From contig JAXGNG010000001.1 in the NCBI GenBank assembly GCA_040768125.1, positions 124,001 to 188,000 of the forward strand: a stretch of DNA of 64,000 nucleotides, written 5' to 3'. The notes beneath the pieces are model-generated. The model had not been told where the DNA came from and ran no database searches. It worked only from the letters and a program-made list of their open reading frames with translations. The position numbers and the translations under genes were made by a program. The stretch is from RBG-16-49-21 sp040768125 (GTDB lineage Bacteria > Spirochaetota > UBA4802 > UBA5550). Position 1 is the stretch's first letter. Each line of letters starts with the position of its first letter. Of the stretch, positions 1 through 8,327 are shown piece after piece.

Positions 1-2
1 TC

Positions 3-638
3 CATGAAAATAAAAAACAGATTGTTATTTCAAGCGATCGTCCGCCCAAACAAATTTCCACGCTGGCCGATCGTTTACGTACCCGTTTCGAATGGGGCAT
101 GATTACCGATATACAACCCCCGAATCTTGAAACAAGAGAGGCAATACTGAGAGATAAGGCCGATAAGGAAAAAATCGTTATATCAGATGAGGCCTTCAAC
201 TATATTGCCAGGCGTATCAAATCAAACATCCGGGCTCTCGAATCAGCGGTCAGCAAACTTAAAATGATATCCATGTTTAAAAACGAGCAAATATCAATAG
301 ACGACGTAAAAGTTAATCTTAAGGAACTCTTCGATGTTGATTCAAATAAAATGGTTTCAATGATCGAAATAATGAATAAGGTCGCAGAGAAATTCAATGT
401 ATCGGTTGAAGAACTTAAATCAAAGAGCAGACACAGCCGCATTGTTCAACCAAGATTTATAGGGATTTATCTTGCCCGTGAACTGGCCGGAATGACAACT
501 ACTGATATAGGCAGAGAATTCGGAGATCGTGATCACTCCACCGTTATCAATGCCTGTAATAAAATAAGCGAGGACATGAAACGCGATACTGAGTTTAAGG
601 AATTCATCAGTGATTTAATCTTCGAACTAAAGGGTTAA
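3..638 (+). CDS. dnaA: Chromosomal replication initiator DnaA (3' part)
   Basis: This is the C-terminal 211 residues of DnaA, the AAA+ protein that binds DnaA boxes, opens the origin and helps load the helicase. The reading frame is open to the left edge, so the ATG at 99 is internal and the true start lies outside the window. Seen: the end of the AAA+ domain with IVISSDRPP and the LADRLRTRFEWG segment, the sensor II region SNIRALESAVSKL, and domain IV with the DNA-binding signature around GREFGDRDHSTVINA. Gene order with dnaN and recF downstream is the usual origin-proximal arrangement. The identification is very secure; only the 5' part is missing. Confidence 0.97.
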   Translation, partial: HENKKQIVISSDRPPKQISTLADRLRTRFEWGMITDIQPPNLETREAILRDKADKEKIVISDEAFNYIARRIKSNIRALESAVSKLKMISMFKNEQISIDDVKVNLKELFDVDSNKMVSMIEIMNKVAEKFNVSVEELKSKSRHSRIVQPRFIGIYLARELAGMTTTDIGREFGDRDHSTVINACNKISEDMKRDTEFKEFISDLIFELKG

Positions 639-883
639 TTCATTGTGATTTGCACCTTCGCGGTGTGTTAATATCTTTGTATAAGTTCTCATTAGTTTTA
701 CCGTTTTGTTTGTTTATCTTATTTCGAAATTTTTTAATTATTGTTTACGCGTAGCTATCAACAATAATACTTTTTTTAGTTACTGATTATTTCAGTGGTT
801 ATCATGTTATCAACATAATTTCGTCTCTACTACTACCACTGATTAATTATATATTTTTTTTTTTGTTATAGAAGGAGTTCATC
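639..883. other. Candidate oriC between dnaA and dnaN
   Basis: This 245-base AT-rich gap has no ORF. It carries DnaA-box-like nonamers at 807-815 (TTATCAACA, one mismatch from TTATCCACA) and 755-763 (CTATCAACA, two mismatches). Just downstream lies CTACTACTAC at 827-836, whose complement read 3'-5' is a GAT triplet run, the form described for DnaA-trio elements. A very AT-rich stretch follows at about 840-870. Box, trio and AT-rich DUE in that order match bacterial origin architecture. The ordering is seen; origin function is inferred. Confidence 0.55.
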
Positions 884-2017
884 ATGGTCATCAAGATCGC
901 TAAAGAATCTTTACAGAAATCCATAACTATCGCAGACTCGATCATCTCTTCAAAAAATATCAATACTATCATTGGGAATTGTCTTTTCAATGTTTCCAAG
1001 AACAACATTGAAATTGTATCCACCGACAATGAAATAGCGGTCCGTACTAAAGTCGGAGCCACTTCCGACAAATCGATCTCCTTCGCAGTCAACGGGAAGA
1101 AATTTGCCAGTATTTTAAAAGAGCTGCCCAATGACGAACTTTCTATTACAGTAACCGATTCGTTGCTTATTGATATCAAATCGAATTCGAAAAAATTGAC
1201 GGGTCATTATACGCTTGTGGGAATAAATCCGGAAGAATATCCAGATATCCCGCGTTTCAGGGATGAAAATGCACTGGAAATCGATCAGTCCACTTTAAAG
1301 GACATGATACGAAGGGTGGTATACGCGGCATCAAGTGATTCAATTAAACCCGTTTTCAATGGTGTTTTTTTCATATCCGATGAAAAGGGAAAGGTAACAT
1401 CTGTTGCAACGGATTCCAGAAGGCTTGCCCTTACAAGAAAAGAGGTTAAAAACACCATTGATTTTGGTGAAGGAATTATCATTCCATTAAAGACGGTTAA
1501 TGAGATATACCGTTTACTGGAAAGCACCGGGACATGTGCATTTTCTTTCAATGACTCTCAGTGCTTTTTCAAAATTGGAGATACCGAGGTAATATCAAGG
1601 ATTGTTGATGGCCAGTTTCCCAATTACCGACAGGTACTTCCAAAAGAATATATGTTTGAGATGGAGATTGAGACGCGCAGGCTTCTTGATTCAGTAAAGC
1701 GCGCCATGGTATTTACACGGGAGCCCGCAAACAAGGTGATAATCAATATCGCGGGAAACCGAATAGTTATCCAGGCGAGTACACCGGAGCTGGGAGAAGC
1801 CGAGGAGGAAATTGAAGTCAAGTCGAAGAAAGAGGAAAAGATATCACTTGGAATTAATGCTCAATTTCTCCTGGATGCACTCAAGGAAATTGATACTGAA
1901 CAAATAGTGTGTGGTGTTACGGGTGAGATGAGTCCCGTTTCAATATCGCCAAAGGGTGATGATAATTCTATTTCGATAATTATGCCTATACAGATAAAGG
2001 CTTCTCAAAATGAATAA
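884..2017 (+). CDS. dnaN: DNA polymerase III beta sliding clamp
   Basis: A 377-residue sliding clamp, the ring that tethers the replicative polymerase to DNA. Its length is typical of the three-domain family. Family sequences include the middle-domain stretch around ATDSRRLAL, the segment VDGQFPNYRQVLP, and the C-terminal end with the expected PMQI near the terminus. The ATG at 884 follows an AGGAG-type ribosome site (GAAGGAGTTC) at good spacing. It ends in TAA at 2015-2017, directly before recF, and the two are probably cotranscribed. No anomaly is visible. Confidence 0.97.
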   Translation: MVIKIAKESLQKSITIADSIISSKNINTIIGNCLFNVSKNNIEIVSTDNEIAVRTKVGATSDKSISFAVNGKKFASILKELPNDELSITVTDSLLIDIKSNSKKLTGHYTLVGINPEEYPDIPRFRDENALEIDQSTLKDMIRRVVYAASSDSIKPVFNGVFFISDEKGKVTSVATDSRRLALTRKEVKNTIDFGEGIIIPLKTVNEIYRLLESTGTCAFSFNDSQCFFKIGDTEVISRIVDGQFPNYRQVLPKEYMFEMEIETRRLLDSVKRAMVFTREPANKVIINIAGNRIVIQASTPELGEAEEEIEVKSKKEEKISLGINAQFLLDALKEIDTEQIVCGVTGEMSPVSISPKGDDNSISIIMPIQIKASQNE

Positions 2018-2073
2018 TGAACGGATTCGCGTTTGGTAGTATAGTCAGATTGATACCTGGAAATGATGCATGC

Positions 2074-3183
2074 ATGTTTATTCGGGATCTCACAGTCAGA
2101 AATTTCAGAAACTATTCGGAATTGCGGCTTTCCTTTTCACCCGAGATTAATTTTATTATCGGGAAAAATGGAGTGGGAAAAACGAACATCCTTGAAGCAA
2201 TCGCAATCGCTTCAAATATTAAAACGTTCAGAAATATACATGATTCCGAAATAATCAAATGGCATGAAAAAGCCTATTATTGTTCAATAACAACTGGGTC
2301 AAGCGATGATGGTCTTTTTGAGGTTGGTTGCATACGGCTTAACAATTCCGTAAAAAAAAAGCTGAAAATTGACGGTAAGGAGATATCAACTGCAGCTGAG
2401 TACTACGGACGTCTGCTTACTGTAATTCTGTCACCCAATGATATCACAATTATCAATGGTACTCCGGATATCCGCAGAAGATTCTTTGACGGGGCGATTT
2501 CGAAAATTGATGGAGGATATTTCAGAGTCCTTGGTGATTTTAAAAGGGTTCTCGCCTCAAGAAATCGATTATTAAAACATTCAAAGAATAGTGTGCGTGA
2601 TATCCGTCAGCTTGATGCGTGGGATCAAATTTTTAGCGAGAAAGCAAGTGTACTGGTAAAAAAGCGCAGTGCCTTTACGGAGCACTATAACCAGATATTC
2701 CAAAAACATTATTCGGATATTGCAGGCGATGATCTCGTTCCTTCCATACGTTACCAGGGAAGCTGTGAATCCGGCGATCCGGAATGTATTTACCAGAGCC
2801 TTGTCATGGTTCGTGAAAGGGATACGATCCTTGGCATGACATCAATAGGTCCACAGCGTGATGAATATATCATCGAAAATGATGCAGGGGTGAAATTCAT
2901 TCACTACGCTTCTCAGGGTCAGAGAAGAACTGCCGCAGTGGCGTTAAAAGTGGCTGAATGCCTTATTATTGAGGAGGAAAAGGGGAAAAAAGCGGTGATT
3001 CTTGTGGATGATATTTTTTCCGAGCTTGATGATACACGAAAATCGAGAGTGATAGATTTACTGAGGAGAGGGAACCAGATTATTTTTACCATGGTTCACT
3101 ATGACCCTGAGAACTTAAGCCGGTTTGGTCATCACAAAGGAATCCTTGTTTCTGGAAATGGCGATGTAACAGAATTAATGTAA
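2074..3183 (+). CDS. recF: DNA replication and repair protein RecF
   Basis: RecF is an ABC-type ATPase that, with RecO and RecR, loads RecA at single-strand gaps. Seen in the 369-residue protein: the family N-terminus MFIRDLTVRNFRNY, Walker A GKNGVGKT at about residues 30-37, the signature SQGQRRT, and Walker B ILVDDIFSELD. I chose ATG 2074 because it places the conserved N-terminus first. An in-frame ATG at 2017 overlaps the dnaN stop and would add 19 residues unlike the family. Either start could be used, since the ribosome sites are weak. Confidence 0.95.
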   Translation: MFIRDLTVRNFRNYSELRLSFSPEINFIIGKNGVGKTNILEAIAIASNIKTFRNIHDSEIIKWHEKAYYCSITTGSSDDGLFEVGCIRLNNSVKKKLKIDGKEISTAAEYYGRLLTVILSPNDITIINGTPDIRRRFFDGAISKIDGGYFRVLGDFKRVLASRNRLLKHSKNSVRDIRQLDAWDQIFSEKASVLVKKRSAFTEHYNQIFQKHYSDIAGDDLVPSIRYQGSCESGDPECIYQSLVMVRERDTILGMTSIGPQRDEYIIENDAGVKFIHYASQGQRRTAAVALKVAECLIIEEEKGKKAVILVDDIFSELDDTRKSRVIDLLRRGNQIIFTMVHYDPENLSRFGHHKGILVSGNGDVTELM

Positions 3184-3283
3184 AAAACCGCGCACAATAA
3201 GGGAAGGTGGCTGCAGATATATCGGTTAATAACTTCCTGTCTCAACCGGTTTTAATTACAATACATGAGATGATAAAAAATAG

Positions 3284-3613
3284 ATGAAATTCAGAATCGG
3301 AAAAAAAAGAAAAAATATGGCCCTTACCTTCGGAGAGATTCTTCCTGATATTATCAAGGAATATAATATGGAAAAGTCGTTTACAATTGAATTATTGACA
3401 TCAAAATGGTATTCCATTGTTGGAGACATAATATCCACACACAGTATGCCGGACAGGCTGTTTAAAAACATACTGTACGTTGCGGCGGATCACTCGGTGT
3501 ATGCAGGGGAGATCTCCGGAATCAAGGAAGATATCATGGGACTGATCAACGAGATGTTTCCCCATCTTTGCCTCAAGGATATAAGGATAGAGATAAAACC
3601 CCTACGCTGGTGA
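3284..3613 (+). CDS. DciA-like protein (DUF721)
   Basis: A 109-residue protein with a DUF721/DciA-like domain. Proteins of this family help load the replicative helicase DnaB in bacteria that lack DnaC or DnaI. The pattern seen is family-like: a conserved tryptophan followed by IVGDIISTHSMPDRL, then a hydrophobic strand (ILYVAADHSVYAGEI), preceded by a basic N-terminus. Position directly after recF is common for this family. It lies 100 bases downstream of recF and 10 bases before the RemB-like gene. Family membership is well supported; the helicase-loading role is inferred from the family. Confidence 0.85.
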   Translation: MKFRIGKKRKNMALTFGEILPDIIKEYNMEKSFTIELLTSKWYSIVGDIISTHSMPDRLFKNILYVAADHSVYAGEISGIKEDIMGLINEMFPHLCLKDIRIEIKPLRW

Positions 3614-3623
3614 GGCAAAAGAG

Positions 3624-3875
3624 ATGTTTATCCATCTTGGACATAATTCGATTATTTCCGGAAGGAAGCTTATTGGAATTTTTAATCGTGATACGCTGGT
3701 GCTGTCAGGGGATAATCAATGGATCACCAAACAGCTTGACACGGGTGTACGAACGGTTGCTATTGACCGTAGAAGTCGCTTGTTTGCCAGTCATGTGAGT
3801 CCATTCACCGTCATCAAGAGGACAACACTGGATCGAAATTGTATATGGAGAAGACGGGATGACCAAGAGTTATAA
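3624..3875 (+). CDS. RemB-like regulatory protein (DUF370)
   Basis: An 83-residue protein that begins MFIHLGHNSIISGRKLIGIFN, the typical N-terminus of the RemB/YaaB family (DUF370), small proteins related to the Bacillus matrix-gene regulator RemA. The position between recF and gyrB is the same as that of yaaB/remB in Bacillus subtilis. Its last 17 bases overlap the gyrB start, which suggests translational coupling. The C-terminal half is basic and does not resemble the family end closely. Family assignment is good; function here is not known. Confidence 0.75.
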   Translation: MFIHLGHNSIISGRKLIGIFNRDTLVLSGDNQWITKQLDTGVRTVAIDRRSRLFASHVSPFTVIKRTTLDRNCIWRRRDDQEL

Positions 3876-5760
3876 TGCTGATAAAATACAGGTCCTCGAA
3901 GGACTGGAGGCGGTAAGAAAGCGTCCCGCCATGTACATCGGTTCAACGGATGCATACGGACTTCACCATCTTGTCTACGAGGTAGTTGATAATTCCATCG
4001 ATGAGGCTCTCGCTGGATTCTGTGATACGATTACCGTTATTCTCCACAAAAATACATCAGTGGAAGTCATTGATAACGGCCGCGGTATTCCTGTGGATAT
4101 TCACCCAACACACAAAGTATCGGCTCTCGAAGTAGTAATGACGAAATTGCACGCTGGTGGCAAGTTTGACAATGAGGCATATAAAGTATCGGGCGGGCTT
4201 CATGGTGTGGGAATTTCAGTTGTTAATGCACTGTCCAAGGAGCTCACAGCGGAGGTACATAAGGACGGGAAACGGTACATCCAGTCCTATAAGCGCGGCC
4301 TTCCTGTTGGAAAGGTGAAAATGGCTGGTCCGACAAAGCAGACAGGTACGCGGGTGGTGTTTATACCTGATGACCAGATTTTCGAAACGGTTGATTATAA
4401 TTTTGATACTCTTTCAAAACGGTTGAGAGAGCTCGCATTTCTTAATGCCGGCGTAAAAATAACCCTTCGGGATGAACGAAAAAAAGGCAAAGAGCATCTT
4501 TTCCAGTTCAAAGGTGGCATTGTATCCTTTGTTCAGCACCTCAATGAATCAAAGACGCCGATCATCAAGAAGCCGATATATTTTCGCACCACGAGGGGCA
4601 AGATCGATGTTGAGATTGCCCTTGAGTATATTGATTCCTATTCTGAAACCGTGTTTACCTATGCAAATAACATCAATACCCGTGAAGGCGGAACCCACAT
4701 GATTGGCTTTAAGTCGGGCCTTACGCGGGTGATTAACGAATATTTGAAAAAGGAAAAGAAAGCCGATAAAAACGGGGTGCAACTTTCCGGCGATGATGTC
4801 CGGGAGGGCCTTGTGGCAATTGTGAGCGTGAAACTTCCGAATCCACAGTTTGAAGGCCAGACGAAAATGAAACTGGGAAACGGGGAAGTAAAGGGTATAA
4901 TGGAGTCAATCGTCAATGAAAATCTAAGTATTCATTTCGACGAAAACCCTCAGGATGCACGTAAAATCATCGACAAGTGCCTTCAAAGCGCGCGGGCGAG
5001 GATTGCAGCCAAAAAGGCGCGTGATCTCACAAGAAGAAAGAGCGCCCTTGAGAATGATACACTTCCCGGTAAACTTGCTGATTGCTCGGAGAGAGATCCG
5101 ATGCTGTGTGAATTGTATCTTGTCGAGGGAGATTCAGCGGGGGGTTCGGCAAAACAGGGACGAGATAGAAATTTTCAGGCAATCCTTCCTCTCAAGGGGA
5201 AGATTTTGAATGTAGAGAAATCAAGGCTTGATAAAATTCTCTCGAACGATGAAATCAAGACAATCATTACCGCCATCGGTACGGGAATCGGTTCGGATGA
5301 ATTTAACATCAATAAAGCGCGGTATCATAAAATCATTATAATGACCGATGCGGATGTTGATGGATCACATATCAAGACTCTTCTCCTTACTTTCTTTTAT
5401 CGCTACATGCAGGAGCTGATCAAGCAAGGATTTCTCTATATCGCCAAGCCCCCGCTCTATAATATTCGGGTTGGAAAAGAATCATATTATGCCTATACAG
5501 ACAATGAGCGGGATACAATCATAAAGAAGAACGAAAAGGGCAAAGCGAACATACAGAGATACAAGGGACTTGGTGAGATGAATCCAGACCAACTCTGGGA
5601 AACCACCATGGATCCTAATAAGCGTACACTCATGAAGGTGCGCATCGAAGACGAGGTGGAGGCTGAAGAGGCGTTTTCTGTTCTCATGGGCGATGCTGTT
5701 GAGCCTCGACGAAAGTTCATTGAAGAAAACGCGCAGCATGTGCAGAATCTTGATATTTAG
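3859..5760 (+). CDS. gyrB: DNA gyrase subunit B
   Basis: The 633-residue ATPase subunit of DNA gyrase, which introduces negative supercoils with GyrA. Seen: GHKL ATPase motifs VVDNSIDEALAGF, DNGRGIPVD and GGLHGVG; the transducer domain; and the TOPRIM domain with EGDSAGGSAKQGRDR and the metal-binding DADVDGSHI. The C-terminal segment contains YKGLGEMNPDQLW. The ATG at 3859 lies inside the end of the RemB-like gene and has a GGAG site 6-10 bases upstream. Length is normal for the short-type GyrB without the enterobacterial insert. Confidence 0.97.
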   Translation: MTKSYNADKIQVLEGLEAVRKRPAMYIGSTDAYGLHHLVYEVVDNSIDEALAGFCDTITVILHKNTSVEVIDNGRGIPVDIHPTHKVSALEVVMTKLHAGGKFDNEAYKVSGGLHGVGISVVNALSKELTAEVHKDGKRYIQSYKRGLPVGKVKMAGPTKQTGTRVVFIPDDQIFETVDYNFDTLSKRLRELAFLNAGVKITLRDERKKGKEHLFQFKGGIVSFVQHLNESKTPIIKKPIYFRTTRGKIDVEIALEYIDSYSETVFTYANNINTREGGTHMIGFKSGLTRVINEYLKKEKKADKNGVQLSGDDVREGLVAIVSVKLPNPQFEGQTKMKLGNGEVKGIMESIVNENLSIHFDENPQDARKIIDKCLQSARARIAAKKARDLTRRKSALENDTLPGKLADCSERDPMLCELYLVEGDSAGGSAKQGRDRNFQAILPLKGKILNVEKSRLDKILSNDEIKTIITAIGTGIGSDEFNINKARYHKIIIMTDADVDGSHIKTLLLTFFYRYMQELIKQGFLYIAKPPLYNIRVGKESYYAYTDNERDTIIKKNEKGKANIQRYKGLGEMNPDQLWETTMDPNKRTLMKVRIEDEVEAEEAFSVLMGDAVEPRRKFIEENAQHVQNLDI

Positions 5761-5871
5761 CGGCATAACCAGGGCGCTAAGAAGATGATGTGATTATTTC
5801 AAAACCTGTTTTCTTTTTTGGTTAAGGACAATGATGGTTGTTTAAAAGTACAACATTCGGAGCACTAGATC

Positions 5872-8322
5872 GTGGGAAAGAAAAAAACAGACAATACCGA
5901 TGTGAAGGAAAGCATCCAGGATGTCGAGATCGAAGATCAAATGCGGAATTCGTATCTCGATTACGCCATGAGTGTCATTGCAGGAAGAGCTCTTCCTGAC
6001 GTCAGGGACGGTCTCAAGCCGGTACACCGCAGGATTCTTCACGCGATGAACGAAAGGGCATGGAGAAGTGATCGGCCATATGTCAAATCCGCAAAAATCG
6101 TCGGTGAAGTCATCGGTAATTACCATCCCCACGGTGATACTGCGGTGTACGATACCATGGTACGCATGGCTCAGGATTTTTCAATGCGCCTTCCTATCAT
6201 CGACGGGCAGGGAAACTTCGGTTCAATCGATGGAGATCCTCCGGCGGCATATCGATACACCGAAGCGCGTCTCAATAAAATTGCGGAGGAATTACTCCGT
6301 GATATCGACAAAGATACGGTGGATTTTTCTCCGAATTTTGACGAAACAAGAAACGAACCCCAGGTACTGCCGGCGTCGTTTCCCAATCTTCTTGTAAACG
6401 GATCAGACGGCATTGCCGTGGGTATGGCGACAAAAATACCCCCTCATAATCTTGACGAAGTGGTGGCCGCGACAATATCGCTCATTGATGATCCAGGAGC
6501 GAGCGTCAAGCAGTTGATGAAACATATCCAGGGGCCTGATTTCCCAACCGGCGGGATGATTATGGGAACCGAGGGTATTTATAAGGCCTATTCGACCGGC
6601 CGTGGCAGCATTATGGTGCGCGGTAAGATTGATGTCGAGCAGAATAAAAAGGGTCGTGATTCGATCATCATCACGGAAATACCGTACCAGGTCAATAAGG
6701 CTGTTTTGATCAGCCGCATCGCCGAGCTGGTAAACACAAAGGTTATCGAGGGAATAGCAGAGATACGGGATGAATCGGACAGGTCAGGAATGAGGATTGT
6801 TATTGGCCTGAGAAAAGAAGCAAACCAAAGTATAATAATCAACCAGCTCTACAAGCATACCGCACTCCAGACTTCATTCGGGGTAATACTTCTGGCACTT
6901 GTTAATAATGTACCGAGAGTACTGGATATAAAGGGTATTCTAAACAACTACATCACCCACCGTAAAGAAGTGGTTGTTCGAAGAACAAAATTCGAGCTTA
7001 AACGAGCAGAAGAAAGGGCGCATATTCTGCAGGGTCTGAAGATCGCCCTGGACAACATTGATGAGGTGATTAAAATCATTCGGGCCTCAAAGGACGCAGA
7101 AGAGGCGGGCAAGCGCCTTATAAAACGGTTTGCTTTTTCCGAAATACAGGCTAAGGCCATTCTTGATATGCGTCTTCAACGCCTTACGAGTCTTGAAGTG
7201 CATAAGATAGTCGAAGAGCTTAACCAGCTTATCAAGTTGATCAAGGAATTAAAGGCGATTCTCAAGAGCGAGGTGAAGATTTTCGATCTTGTTAAGCGAG
7301 AATTGAAGGAAGTCAAAGAGCGTTTTGGAGGCTCTCGCAAAACCGAGATCATGCATGGTGTGGAATCCACAACTGATTTCGACATGGAGGATCTGATAGC
7401 CGATGAGGATATGGTGATATCCATCACGAATGATGGATTCATAAGGCGTCTTCCCGTAGATACGTTCAAGAAACAGCGCAGGGGCGGGAAGGGCGTAAGT
7501 GCCATATCAACCAAGAGAGAGGATTTTATCACCATGATGACCATCGCATCGACACATGATGTGGTATTTCTCTTTTCCAACAAGGGGAAAATATTCGCTC
7601 TGAAGGCCTACGAAATACCACAGGCGTCGAAGACGAGCCGGGGAAAATCATTAAAGGGCATTATAAATCTTTCTACGGATGAGCACATTACCGCCATTTG
7701 TTCAATTGATGATTTTGAAACACAGAAATACCTCTGTATGGTTACACGCCAGGGGATATTGAAGAAGACCGATATGAATGTTTTCCAGAATGCAAAGAAA
7801 GGCGGTATTATCGCCCTTAATCTGAAAAAAAACGACGAGCTTGTTGATGTGAAAGTCGTCGATAAGGGAGATGATATTGTCATTGCATCAAGAAATGGTC
7901 ACCTGCTCCGTACGAATCTCATGAACATGCGATCAATGGGGAGAGCTGCGGCGGGAATAATCGGAATGCGTCTTTCAAAGGATGATGCAATTAGTGATAT
8001 TGATATCGTGAAAAAAAACACATCCCTCTTTGTCATCACATCCAAGGGGTTTGGTAAAAGGGTGAATTACCAGAACTTCGCAACGAAGGGCAGAGGTGGA
8101 AAGGGGATGGCCTATGTCAAGGTGATCGACAAAAATGGACCGGCAAGTGGAATCAAATCAGTCTATCCATCTGATGAAATCATCATAACTTCAAAAAACG
8201 GGATGACCATACGTTTGACGGCGGATGATATTTCACTGCAGGGACGATCAACGATCGGGGTGAAGCTGCTTGACCTTAAGGGTGATGATTATGTAACGGA
8301 TTTCGCGGTTATCAGCGAGTGA
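5872..8322 (+). CDS. gyrA: DNA gyrase subunit A
   Basis: The 816-residue breakage-reunion subunit of gyrase. The N-terminal region has the quinolone-determining segment HPHGDTAVYDT, with Thr at the position equivalent to E. coli Ser83 and Asp at the equivalent of 87. The active-site Tyr is in AAYRYTEARL. The C-terminal domain begins with a perfect GyrA box QRRGGKG near residue 535, which separates GyrA from the topoisomerase IV subunit ParC. The start is GTG with GGAG upstream. It follows gyrB by 111 bases and ends tail to tail with the XPB helicase gene. Confidence 0.97.
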   Translation: MGKKKTDNTDVKESIQDVEIEDQMRNSYLDYAMSVIAGRALPDVRDGLKPVHRRILHAMNERAWRSDRPYVKSAKIVGEVIGNYHPHGDTAVYDTMVRMAQDFSMRLPIIDGQGNFGSIDGDPPAAYRYTEARLNKIAEELLRDIDKDTVDFSPNFDETRNEPQVLPASFPNLLVNGSDGIAVGMATKIPPHNLDEVVAATISLIDDPGASVKQLMKHIQGPDFPTGGMIMGTEGIYKAYSTGRGSIMVRGKIDVEQNKKGRDSIIITEIPYQVNKAVLISRIAELVNTKVIEGIAEIRDESDRSGMRIVIGLRKEANQSIIINQLYKHTALQTSFGVILLALVNNVPRVLDIKGILNNYITHRKEVVVRRTKFELKRAEERAHILQGLKIALDNIDEVIKIIRASKDAEEAGKRLIKRFAFSEIQAKAILDMRLQRLTSLEVHKIVEELNQLIKLIKELKAILKSEVKIFDLVKRELKEVKERFGGSRKTEIMHGVESTTDFDMEDLIADEDMVISITNDGFIRRLPVDTFKKQRRGGKGVSAISTKREDFITMMTIASTHDVVFLFSNKGKIFALKAYEIPQASKTSRGKSLKGIINLSTDEHITAICSIDDFETQKYLCMVTRQGILKKTDMNVFQNAKKGGIIALNLKKNDELVDVKVVDKGDDIVIASRNGHLLRTNLMNMRSMGRAAAGIIGMRLSKDDAISDIDIVKKNTSLFVITSKGFGKRVNYQNFATKGRGGKGMAYVKVIDKNGPASGIKSVYPSDEIIITSKNGMTIRLTADDISLQGRSTIGVKLLDLKGDDYVTDFAVISE

Positions 8323-8327
8323 ATGGA

